From: Prevotellaceae bacterium UBA1720
GTDB lineage: Bacteria > Bacteroidota > Bacteroidia > Bacteroidales > Bacteroidaceae
Length of the DNA: 34,529 nucleotides
Direction: 5' to 3'
NCBI GenBank assembly: GCA_002317475.1
Contig: DCIS01000177.1
Coordinates: forward strand, 1 to 34,529
Numbering within the stretch: position 1 is the first letter of the stretch; each line of letters opens with the position of its first letter. The notes below the pieces were generated by a model, which saw only the letters and a list, made by a program, of their open reading frames with translations, did no database searches and was not told the DNA's origin. Both the position numbers and the translations under genes were made by a program. Shown here in pieces: positions 7,176 through 14,641 of this stretch.

Positions 7176-9365
7176 TTATTTCACTTCATTCCATTTCGGT
7201 GGATTGACACCCAGCAGGTTCTTCACGAAGAAGTCGTAGCGCTTGTGCTCACCGAATGTCTCACCTACGGTGTGGTGTGCTCCGGGGATGACCACCAGTT
7301 CGAAGTCCTTGCCGGCCTTGATCAGCGCGTTAGCCACCTGCATGGTGCTGGCAGGATCCACATTGTCGTCCATTTCACCTACTACCAGCATCAGGGGACG
7401 TTCCAGTTTGGGTGCGTTATATACATTCGAGCACTCCACGTAACTGCTGTCCACGGGGTAGCCCATCCACTGTTCGTTCCACCATATCTTATCCATACGG
7501 TTGTCGTGACAACCACAGGCACTGTAGGCAGCCTTGTAGAAATCACCGTGCAGCAGTACGGCCGTGGTGCTCTCCTGTCCACCTGCCGAACAACCATAGA
7601 TACCTACGTTCTCGGCATCCATATAGGGGTACTTCTGGGCAGCGGCGCGTATCCATGCCTTACGGTCGGGGAAACCGGCATCCTTGAGGTTCTTGTAGCA
7701 GATCTCCTCGAAGGCCTTGCCGCGGTACGAGGTACCCATACCGTCCAGCTGCACCACGATGAAGCCCAGCTCCGAGAGTGCGTTGGTGTAGTAGTTCGTC
7801 ACCTGGAAGTTCTTGGGCACGTAGGCATCACCGGGACCGGCATAGATATACTCGATGACGGGATACTTCTTGCTAGGGTCGAAGTTCGTGGGGCGCTGTA
7901 TGATACCCCACATCATTGTCTTGCCGTCACGTCCCGGAGCACTGAACACCTCGGGCATCTGCCAACCCTTCTCCACCAGCTGGCTTACGTCGCCACGTCC
8001 GATCTCCGTGCCCTGTTCGGGGTTCACTACGGAACGAACCACACATACAGGAGCCATGTCCTGACGGCTGTAAGTATCTATCAGCCAGGTGTAGTCGCTA
8101 TTGAAGCGTGCTGAGTGATTACCGTTGCCGGGAGTCAGGCTTACCAGGTTCTTGCCATCCAGTCCTATCTTGTAGTAATGGATGTGGTAGGGGTCCTCAT
8201 CCTTGTTCATACCGCTGGCGGTGAAGTAGATGACACCCTGCTCCTCGTCCACTTTCAGTACCTGGCGTACCACCCATTCGCCTTTCGTAACCTGTCGAAT
8301 CACCTTCGCCTTGTCCAGGTCGTAAAGGTAGAGGTGAGCCCAGTTGTCGCGTTCGCTCTGCCACAGCATCTGATGTCCGTCAGCCAGACGCTGGTGCCAC
8401 AGACGGTTGTAGTTCACGAAGGTCTTGGCCTCCTCCTCGATTAGTGTGCGCACCTTCTCCGTCTCCACGTTGAACTCCAGCAGACGGTAGTGCTTGTGTC
8501 CGCGCTCATTGTATTCGAAGGTGATGGCCTTGCTGTCCTCGTTCCAGCTCAGGTCCTCCAGACTGTAGGCGTTGGGGAACAGTTCGTTGGTCGGTATGAT
8601 GACCCTCTTCGTAGCCACCTCGAACACGCTGGGGTAGCGCCATTTCACCTCGTCACCGGGCTTCGCGTATTCCTGCTGGTGCAGGATGGGCTGCAGCTGT
8701 GTCGAGGGCGAACTCTCTACGTAGTATACATAGCGCTTCTCGGGCACGTGTATCTTGCATGTTGCTACATAGCGACTGTCGGGGCTCCACTGCACGTAGG
8801 CACTGTAGTAGCGGTCTATCGTACCGTCAAAACTGATGGGATGGGCGTTCTGTCCATTCACATCGCTCACCCATACGTTATAGTCGCGTATATAGGCCAC
8901 ATGCTGGCTGTCAGGACTCATGGCGGGCCATCCACCCTTCTCGTCGCCTACGTTCATCCAGTGGTTCTGCAGCAACTGCGGACCCTCCTTCGTGGTGGGT
9001 GTAGTCTGACGGTTCTGTCCCTGTCCGCCACGCATCTGCATGCGCTGACCACCCTCTCGGCGCTGTCCGCCAAAGCCTGCAGGTCCCTGTCCCTCATGTC
9101 GTTCCTCGCGCTGTGGTTCGCCTATGCTCACCGTGCCGTCCTCGCCGATACGTCCCTCACGCTCCTTCACCCCGTCAGCCGTTCGCAGGCTGAAGGTGAA
9201 CACATTCGAGGCTGTCCAGCGTGCATTGTCTGCCGTGCCGGTCACCATCTGCATATTATACTTGCTGCCTATCGAGAAGGCACGTTTGTAGTCTTCCACC
9301 TTGCCCTGTGCATTGCAACAGAGTGCCGAGGTCGTCATCAGGATTAGGGTTAGTGCTTGTTTCAT
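7176..9365 (-). CDS. secreted S9 family (DPP-IV-like) prolyl peptidase
   Basis: A 729-residue serine peptidase with an N-terminal signal sequence (hydrophobic residues 3-18, ending near CCNAQ), a seven- to eight-bladed beta-propeller domain (DPPIV_N type, about 140-500) and a C-terminal alpha/beta-hydrolase domain (peptidase S9). It probably removes dipeptides or small peptides in the periplasm or at the cell surface, feeding peptide catabolism. The nucleophile elbow is GCSAGG (Ser593) rather than the GWSYGG common in DPP-IV; the Asp is in GEMDDNVDP (about 666-667) and the His in GAHHT (697-698). Residues about 84-130 form an Arg/Gly/Gln-rich low-complexity insert not expected in the family. 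A TAACTTTGC promoter box lies 31 bases upstream. Exact substrate preference cannot be read from sequence. Confidence 0.9.
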   Translation of the reverse strand: MKQALTLILMTTSALCCNAQGKVEDYKRAFSIGSKYNMQMVTGTADNARWTASNVFTFSLRTADGVKEREGRIGEDGTVSIGEPQREERHEGQGPAGFGGQRREGGQRMQMRGGQGQNRQTTPTTKEGPQLLQNHWMNVGDEKGGWPAMSPDSQHVAYIRDYNVWVSDVNGQNAHPISFDGTIDRYYSAYVQWSPDSRYVATCKIHVPEKRYVYYVESSPSTQLQPILHQQEYAKPGDEVKWRYPSVFEVATKRVIIPTNELFPNAYSLEDLSWNEDSKAITFEYNERGHKHYRLLEFNVETEKVRTLIEEEAKTFVNYNRLWHQRLADGHQMLWQSERDNWAHLYLYDLDKAKVIRQVTKGEWVVRQVLKVDEEQGVIYFTASGMNKDEDPYHIHYYKIGLDGKNLVSLTPGNGNHSARFNSDYTWLIDTYSRQDMAPVCVVRSVVNPEQGTEIGRGDVSQLVEKGWQMPEVFSAPGRDGKTMMWGIIQRPTNFDPSKKYPVIEYIYAGPGDAYVPKNFQVTNYYTNALSELGFIVVQLDGMGTSYRGKAFEEICYKNLKDAGFPDRKAWIRAAAQKYPYMDAENVGIYGCSAGGQESTTAVLLHGDFYKAAYSACGCHDNRMDKIWWNEQWMGYPVDSSYVECSNVYNAPKLERPLMLVVGEMDDNVDPASTMQVANALIKAGKDFELVVIPGAHHTVGETFGEHKRYDFFVKNLLGVNPPKWNEVK

Positions 9366-9395
9366 ATCTTCTGTCTTGGTTTTATGGATTCCTTT

Positions 9396-9404
9396 GCAAA
9401 GTTA
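9396..9404 (-). promoter_or_regulatory. promoter -7 box for the DPP-IV-like gene
   Basis: TAACTTTGC on the minus strand, a perfect TAnnTTTGC match, 31 bases from the ATG. TTGG at about 15-18 bases further upstream is slightly too close for a standard -33 element. Confidence 0.65.
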
Positions 9405-9484
9405 CTCAAACTTTTCCAATAATTTAATAAGGTGTGCGCAAAAAATATATGTCAACCCACTTTAACATGGTAGTCGTCACATAC

Positions 9485-9571
9485 AAACACCGTACAAACA
9501 CCGTACAAACACCGTATAAACACCGTACATCTACGTACGCTATACGTAGACTGTACGTAGGCTGTACGTGT
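9485..9571. repeat. ACAAACACCGT-family tandem array, 11-bp period, 8 units
   Basis: Units read ACAAACACCGT three times (9485-9517), ATAAACACCGT (9518-9528), a 10-base ACATCTACGT, then ACGCTATACGT, AGACTGTACGT and AGGCTGTACGT. All end in CGT at an 11-base spacing with one 10-base step, while the left part diverges. It sits between the divergent promoters of the peptidase and the outer-membrane protein. The same unit recurs at 34490-34529. Confidence 0.9.
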
Positions 9572-9640
9572 AAGATAGGGTGTAAACTGCGAAACTTTAA
9601 CTTTTTTTATGTACAATCGTAGTTTTTCGAATTTGTTTGT

Positions 9641-9649
9641 TATCTTTGC
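9641..9649 (+). promoter_or_regulatory. promoter -7 box for the outer-membrane protein gene
   Basis: TATCTTTGC, a perfect Bacteroidetes -7 box, 28 bases before the ATG at 9678. Its position rules out the further upstream in-frame ATG at 9609 as the start. Confidence 0.75.
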
Positions 9650-9677
9650 ACAGTCGAAACAAGATAAACCCCAAAAT

Positions 9678-11627
9678 ATGAGATGTAATTTCCCCAAGAC
9701 ATGGATGCTGGCTATGGGTCTCTGTCTGACCTCAGTGCAGGCTATGGCACAGGCTATCACGTATAACTTTGACACGAAGGTGATCATGGCTGACTCCCTG
9801 ACCATGCCCGAGAGTACGGTGGCCAAGCATATCGTGTCCATGCTGCCCGAACTGCTGGAACGCCCCGGAGTGTACACCCTCAATGACTATCAGGTAAAGG
9901 TGGAGGATATGCCCGTGGGTAGTGCCGTGGATGCGGTGCTGACGCAGATACGACTGTGTGACATCGAGAAGATCGAGGTATCGGAGTCGCCCATTGCTAC
10001 GTATCAGAATAACAGCAAGAGTGGTTCGATAAACATTATATTGCGCAAACGTGCCACCCCGGAGAAACCTTACTGGGGAAGCGCCTCGCTGGATGCCTCG
10101 ATGCCCTTGGACCTCTGGCCGAAACTGTCCCTTGGCTATCAGAAGGGGAAGGTGATGGCGCGCACACTGCTGCTAGGCGACCTGTATCGTGCCACGTACG
10201 ACACGGATACGCGTACCTACGATGCCAGCGAGAACCTGCTGTCGGAATCTACGACCAGCGATGCCGAGAGGTTCTGGAGCAACCTGGAAATCCTGTTCCT
10301 GAACTACAACCCCACGGAGCGTGACCAGCTGATGATGAATGTGGCACATGTGCAAACCAGTGTCAAGGATGAACTGACGGAAACGGCTAACCATACGGCC
10401 GTGACTGCTGAGGAGAAGGGAAGGGCGCACAATCTGAATGTGTTCATGAAGTATGTGCATCAGTTTGCCCCTGCAGCAAAACTGGAATGCATTGCCCAGT
10501 ACCAGCATAATCCGGGCAAGAGTGACGATACCTACCCCAATGGCTTTACGCATAAGGATAAGCAGGCTAACGAGGTGTTTGCCCAGGTGTCGGGAACGAT
10601 ACAGCTTCTGCCTGCTGACAGCAAGTATAGGTCGCAACTGGTGGTGGGTGCAAAGGGCAACCTCTCATTGGCGGATACGGATGCCGATCATCAGCATACG
10701 ATGCTGGCTCTGACACACTCCTACTGTGATCAAGTGCGTAGCCGAGGTTGCACGCCCTTCGTGGAATCAGAGAACAGGTTGGGACAGTTTCGTCTGAAAC
10801 TATCTGCGAATCTGCCTTACTACCATTATGACTTCCGGCGAAAAGGCAGTGAGCGTATGGAGAAGGATAATACTGACTGCACGGTGAAGATGATTGCTGC
10901 GTATGACGTTACGAGGAACCACACGGTGCGACTTATTGCTGACCGTCAGTCGAGCCGACCAGCAGAGACCAATCTCTATCCCCACCTGATGGAGGATGTG
11001 ACGAACACGCAGTACACCTTGGGAAACCTCGGACTGAAGAATCTGCACTCTGAGGAGTACACCCTGGAGTACTTCTTCAACAAGAAATGGGGGGGACATA
11101 CGCTGCATGTGACCCTCGGCGGTTCGTACAATCATATCTCGAACGTTGTGGGAAGCGAACAGGGAACGTCTGCTGACAACACCTCGTACACCACCTTCAG
11201 GAACGTGGGGCACAACCATCAGTTCATCGGTGAGTTTATGGCCAGGTATACGTACAAGATGGTCTCGGTGACCTTGACCAGCGACTATTACAACAATCAG
11301 GTACGACTGAACACGGGCAACGATCATTACCGCTACTGCAACCTGGTGCTGATGCCTACGTTCAAGACGAAATCTAACATCATGGGTTCTATGCGAGTGA
11401 AATACTGCAGTCCTGTGAATGCAGCAGCCCTTCACCGTGGCGGCTGTGCTGCCGTGTCGATGCAGTTGGGCAAGTCATGGGGTAACCTGAATGTTCATGC
11501 GTATGGCAACTGGGCATTGTCGGGCCGTACCACGGATATCACCTACCTGGGCCAGGGTGGACGCGTGGAGACTACCGACGATGCGTTCAAGAACGTCATC
11601 GGTGCCGGTGTAAGGTATGGTTTCTAA
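9678..11627 (+). CDS. TonB-dependent-receptor-like outer-membrane beta-barrel protein
   Basis: A 649-residue outer-membrane protein. The ATG at 9678 is chosen because it follows the promoter box at 9641 and opens a normal signal peptide (MLAMGLCLTSVQAMAQA). After it comes a plug-like region of about 90 residues (LPELLERPGV, then IEKIEVSESPIATY and SGSINIILRKR), as in TonB-dependent receptors, then a long alternating-residue beta-barrel (OMP_b-brl_3 type) ending in the aromatic residue of YGF, the usual barrel-insertion signal. The carboxypeptidase-like N-terminal domain and an obvious TonB box are absent, and there is no SusD-like partner next to it, so substrate and energy coupling are unknown. 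It faces the DPP-IV-like gene head-to-head across the 11-bp repeat array and converges on queH. Confidence 0.8.
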   Translation: MRCNFPKTWMLAMGLCLTSVQAMAQAITYNFDTKVIMADSLTMPESTVAKHIVSMLPELLERPGVYTLNDYQVKVEDMPVGSAVDAVLTQIRLCDIEKIEVSESPIATYQNNSKSGSINIILRKRATPEKPYWGSASLDASMPLDLWPKLSLGYQKGKVMARTLLLGDLYRATYDTDTRTYDASENLLSESTTSDAERFWSNLEILFLNYNPTERDQLMMNVAHVQTSVKDELTETANHTAVTAEEKGRAHNLNVFMKYVHQFAPAAKLECIAQYQHNPGKSDDTYPNGFTHKDKQANEVFAQVSGTIQLLPADSKYRSQLVVGAKGNLSLADTDADHQHTMLALTHSYCDQVRSRGCTPFVESENRLGQFRLKLSANLPYYHYDFRRKGSERMEKDNTDCTVKMIAAYDVTRNHTVRLIADRQSSRPAETNLYPHLMEDVTNTQYTLGNLGLKNLHSEEYTLEYFFNKKWGGHTLHVTLGGSYNHISNVVGSEQGTSADNTSYTTFRNVGHNHQFIGEFMARYTYKMVSVTLTSDYYNNQVRLNTGNDHYRYCNLVLMPTFKTKSNIMGSMRVKYCSPVNAAALHRGGCAAVSMQLGKSWGNLNVHAYGNWALSGRTTDITYLGQGGRVETTDDAFKNVIGAGVRYGF

Positions 11628-11686
11628 TATTGCTTATAGTTTTAAACACGAATGTTAGATAATCGCCATCCATTTACGAAACAAGG

Positions 11687-12238
11687 CTAATTTGATTCTG
11701 TGAGGCGCCTCATGCTGAATTCGCAGCCACAGTACTGCTGGTTGTAGAAGGCATTCTCGTGCAGGAGTTCGTTGCGGCGTTGCTGCAATCCACCCTTGCG
11801 CCAGTTGCGTGCCCAGAATGTGGTGCCCTCTACCTGACTGGCAGCCCATGTGCCTGCCTCCTCAATCTGCTCCAGACTCTTCCAACGACTGCTGGCCAGG
11901 GTGGTGGTGAATTGCTCTATGCCACGCTCCTTGGCTATCTGTGCCGTGCGTAGCAAGCGCATCTTGAAGCACAGCAGGCAGCGATGTCCACGCTCGGGTT
12001 CGTCCTCCAGACCACATACCTTGCCCAGCCATTCCTGGTGGTTGTAATCGTCGTCTATGACCTCAAGACCCAGTTTCTTGGCATAGCGCGTCAACTCGTT
12101 CTTGCGAATGAGGTACTCCTCCTCGGGGAAGATGTTGGGATTGCAGTAGAAGAGGGTGGGGCGCACATCGTTCTGCAACATCCATTCCAGGATGGCAGAG
12201 GAGCAGGGGGCGCAACAGCAGTGAAGGAGGACGGTCAT
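11687..12238 (-). CDS. queH: epoxyqueuosine reductase QueH
   Basis: Last step of queuosine synthesis: reduction of epoxyqueuosine to queuosine at the tRNA wobble base, by the non-cobalamin QueH family (DUF208) that replaces QueG. At 183 residues it is typical in length. The N-terminus has LLHCCCAPCS, followed by RCLLCFKMRL and, near the end, YCGCEFS; these cysteines hold the Fe-S cluster and an adjacent metal in characterised QueH. The ATG at 12238 gives the conserved N-terminus MTVLLHCC. The upstream region has a promoter, a 14-codon ORF and a terminator, so expression may be controlled by attenuation. Convergent with the outer-membrane protein gene, 59 bases away. Confidence 0.93.
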   Translation of the reverse strand: MTVLLHCCCAPCSSAILEWMLQNDVRPTLFYCNPNIFPEEEYLIRKNELTRYAKKLGLEVIDDDYNHQEWLGKVCGLEDEPERGHRCLLCFKMRLLRTAQIAKERGIEQFTTTLASSRWKSLEQIEEAGTWAASQVEGTTFWARNWRKGGLQQRRNELLHENAFYNQQYCGCEFSMRRLTESN

Positions 12239-12280
12239 GAGGGTTTCTTGTTTCTGGGTTTCTGGTTTCTAGGTTTCTTG
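12239..12280 (-). repeat. GAAAC heptad-like repeat before queH
   Basis: Reading the plus strand, GTTTC occurs at 12243, 12250, 12258, 12265 and 12273, a strictly alternating 7/8-base spacing. The array abuts the queH start codon, between it and the upstream terminator. Similar heptad repeats precede other starts in the window (17267-17287, 33263-33297). Confidence 0.7.
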
Positions 12281-12286
12281 TTGATA

Positions 12287-12324
12287 TAAAAAAAGAAGGT
12301 TGTCATCTCGACAACCCAACTTCT
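12287..12324 (-). terminator. intrinsic terminator in the queH leader
   Basis: On the minus strand a perfect 7-bp stem GGTTGTC-GAGAT-GACAACC (12316 to 12298) with outer AGAA/TTCT pairing possible is followed by TTCTTTTTTT. It ends about 49 bases before the queH start and about 65 bases after the predicted transcription start, so it would give a short RNA unless read through. Confidence 0.75.
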
Positions 12325-12347
12325 GTTAACCTTAAATCTAATACCAT
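12303..12347 (-). CDS. 14-codon leader ORF overlapping the terminator (predicted)
   Basis: Encodes MVLDLRLTEVGLSR with an ATG a few bases after the predicted transcription start and a TGA stop at the loop of the terminator hairpin. Four of 14 codons are leucine (three TTA, one TTG). A ribosome completing it would cover the ascending arm of the terminator, the geometry of translation-coupled attenuation. The surrounding leader sequence resembles one I recall being widespread in Bacteroidales, which would support a conserved RNA; translation is unproven. Confidence 0.35.
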   Translation of the reverse strand: MVLDLRLTEVGLSR

Positions 12348-12359
12348 GAAAAACACGAT

Positions 12360-12390
12360 GCAAAGGTACGGCTTTTTCCGAAACCTGCAA
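12360..12390 (-). promoter_or_regulatory. promoter of the queH leader
   Basis: TTG (12390-12388), 19 bases, TACCTTTGC (12368-12360) on the minus strand; good match to the Bacteroidetes consensus. Predicted start near 12353. Confidence 0.7.
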
Positions 12391-12458
12391 TAGATATGCA
12401 ATAATTTGAGGGAGAAAGTGCTTCTTTCTTGATTTAGGTCAATGCAAATGGGCGAAAA

Positions 12459-12491
12459 TTTGTTGTTTTGGATGAAAATAACTAAATTTGC
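12459..12491 (+). promoter_or_regulatory. promoter of the DUF2264 gene
   Basis: TTTG (12459-12462), 20 bases, TAAATTTGC (12483-12491), followed by the ATG 31 bases later. Confidence 0.75.
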
Positions 12492-12521
12492 GTCATACAA
12501 ACCATTATAGACTCAACTACC

Positions 12522-14630
12522 ATGAGGAAAATCCTTTTGACACTCTCTGTGGCTGCGCTAACCCTTGCTGGTCAGGATGCCTTTGCCAGCCAGAATCCCA
12601 GTGCTGCATCTGCTACCATCGTCGATGCCGCTCATCCGCATAATGTCTTCACCGTTCAGAAACCCAACTATCAACTGAGCCCCTTCAGCGGTATGACACG
12701 CCAACACTGGATTGAGGCTGGCGAGTATCTGCTGGGTGGAGCCTTTGGGTATATCCGTTCGCTGGACGACCCTATGTACTTCCCCAAACAGTTGGACAAG
12801 ACCTATCCCGGTGATATGAACCATGCCAAGACGGCTAAACTGGAGGGACTGGCCCGCACGATGTTTGTGGCTGCACCCTTGCTCAAGGATAATCCCGACC
12901 TGACGTTCAACGGCATCAAGGTGGCAGACTATTACCGCTATCAACTGGTGGCGCTGACCAACCCCGAGAGCAAGCACTATGTGGCTCACCGCACGGGTGG
13001 GGCATCGCAGACGCTGCTCGAACTGGCTTCTCTCTGTATCTCCATGAAGGCTGCTCCGGAGGTGTTGTGGAATCCCCTTTTGAAGCAGGACAAGGACGCA
13101 CTGGCAGCGTTGATACTGAGCTATGGCGAGGGTCCCTCTATCGACTCGAACTGGATGTTCTTCAATGCCTTTGCCCAGAGTTTCTTCAAGGATCAAGGCT
13201 ACAAGGTGGACGAGAAGAAACTGGTGGGCTGGATGAACAAACTGCTCTCGCGCTATCGTGGCGAGGGGTGGTACAATGATGCTCCGGCCTATGACTACTA
13301 CAGCATGTGGGCCTATCAGAGCTATGGTCCGTTGTGGGTGGAGTTCTTCGGTAAGCATTTCAAGCCCTCTGCCGAATCGGGGCTGGAGGCTGATGTCTAC
13401 CAGAAGATCTCGGAGCGCTTCCTGAAGAACGAGCAGGAGTTGGTGGACAACTATCCTTATATGTTCGCGCGCGATGGACGCATGAATATGTGGGGTCGCA
13501 GTATCTGCTACCGTTTTGCTGCCGTAACGCCCCTGCCCCTGTTGGAGTATGGTCATTTCCCCAATGTCAACTACGGATGGTTGCGCCATATTGCCTCAGC
13601 TTCGCTCCTGCAGTTCATGAGTAATCCTGACTTCCTGGAGAATGGTATTCCCACCATGGGATTCTATGGTCCCTTTGACCCTTGTGTGCAGATCTACAGT
13701 TGTCGTGGCAGCGTGTTCTGGATTGGAAAGGCCTTCCTGGGTCTGCTCCTGCCCGAGACCTCTGCATACTGGAGTGCAGTAGAGAATGAGGGTCCCTGGG
13801 CGAAGGATATCCTGCCGGGTAAGGTGTACAACAAGTTCCAGCCTGCAACGGGTTTGCTGATAACGAATTATCCCAACTGTGGCGGTTCGGAAATGCGCTC
13901 GTGGTGTCACGAAAGTGTAGCCTCTGATTGGCAGAAGTTCCGTTCGTCGGAGAACTACAACAAACTGGCCTATCATACCGAGTTTCCCTGGATGGCTGAT
14001 GGCAAGAAGGGTGAAATCTCCATGAACTACGGCACAAAGAACAAGAAGGGTGAGTGGGAAGTGCTGCGCCTCTATGACTTCCAGAATTTTGACAACGAGG
14101 TGTATCGCCGTAAGGCTGTGCTGGAAACAGACAAGAACGTGCAGTATCAGTTGGCAGACATCACCCTCCCCGATGGCATCCTGCGTGTGGACAAGGTCAC
14201 GATGCCTGACAGTACCGACATCTGTCTGGGACACTACACCCTGGCACAGATCAATGGCTCAACTAATCAGCAGGGCTTCACAGAGCGTAGCGTCCAGGTG
14301 GACAAGAAAAACGCCATCACCGTGTACGGCAATGGCGAATATGAGTTGGCTATGATTCCTGTATATGGCTGGACATCAAAGACTAAGGTGATTTATCCAC
14401 GTGATCTGCACCCTGTCAGCAAGACTTGCCTTCTGCCCATCCTCAACGAACGCGTGGCAGGTTCACGTATCCTTGCCACTTTGCAGCTCTGGAAGAGGAT
14501 CTCCAAGGATGGCACGGGCTTTACTGCCAAGGAACTCACTCCTCTCAAGAGTCTCACCCTCTCCAAGGATGGCAGCACCGTCAACGTCAAGTTGGCTGAC
14601 GGTACTGTGAAATCCGTGAAGTTCGAATAG
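12522..14630 (+). CDS. secreted DUF2264 domain protein
   Basis: A 702-residue protein with a signal peptide (MRKILLTLSVAALTLAG, cleavage probably after DAFA). The N-terminal 400 residues carry DUF2264 features: PFSGMTRQHWIEAGEYLLGGAF, NSNW-like SIDSNWMFFNAF, a YRGEGWYNDAPAYDYYSMWAYQ segment, NYGW and a SCRGSVFWIGKAF stretch. This fold is an alpha/alpha barrel resembling glycoside-processing enzymes, so a carbohydrate-related role in the periplasm is plausible, but no activity can be assigned from sequence. The C-terminal 300 residues look beta-rich. The strong promoter 31 bases upstream and the 11-base gap to the convergent YfhO gene suggest a single-gene transcript. Some DUF2264 proteins are encoded near polysaccharide utilisation genes, but none is visible here. 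Confidence 0.82.
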   Translation: MRKILLTLSVAALTLAGQDAFASQNPSAASATIVDAAHPHNVFTVQKPNYQLSPFSGMTRQHWIEAGEYLLGGAFGYIRSLDDPMYFPKQLDKTYPGDMNHAKTAKLEGLARTMFVAAPLLKDNPDLTFNGIKVADYYRYQLVALTNPESKHYVAHRTGGASQTLLELASLCISMKAAPEVLWNPLLKQDKDALAALILSYGEGPSIDSNWMFFNAFAQSFFKDQGYKVDEKKLVGWMNKLLSRYRGEGWYNDAPAYDYYSMWAYQSYGPLWVEFFGKHFKPSAESGLEADVYQKISERFLKNEQELVDNYPYMFARDGRMNMWGRSICYRFAAVTPLPLLEYGHFPNVNYGWLRHIASASLLQFMSNPDFLENGIPTMGFYGPFDPCVQIYSCRGSVFWIGKAFLGLLLPETSAYWSAVENEGPWAKDILPGKVYNKFQPATGLLITNYPNCGGSEMRSWCHESVASDWQKFRSSENYNKLAYHTEFPWMADGKKGEISMNYGTKNKKGEWEVLRLYDFQNFDNEVYRRKAVLETDKNVQYQLADITLPDGILRVDKVTMPDSTDICLGHYTLAQINGSTNQQGFTERSVQVDKKNAITVYGNGEYELAMIPVYGWTSKTKVIYPRDLHPVSKTCLLPILNERVAGSRILATLQLWKRISKDGTGFTAKELTPLKSLTLSKDGSTVNVKLADGTVKSVKFE

Positions 14631-14641
14631 GGGACGGTGGT

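Noticed and set aside
9485..9571. Possible CRISPR array.
   Set aside because: Units are 11 bases with no spacers, and no cas genes are in the window.
9452..9883. 143-codon minus-strand ORF across the array and the start of the outer-membrane gene.
   Set aside because: It crosses a promoter and an array and is antisense to a signal peptide; no protein features.
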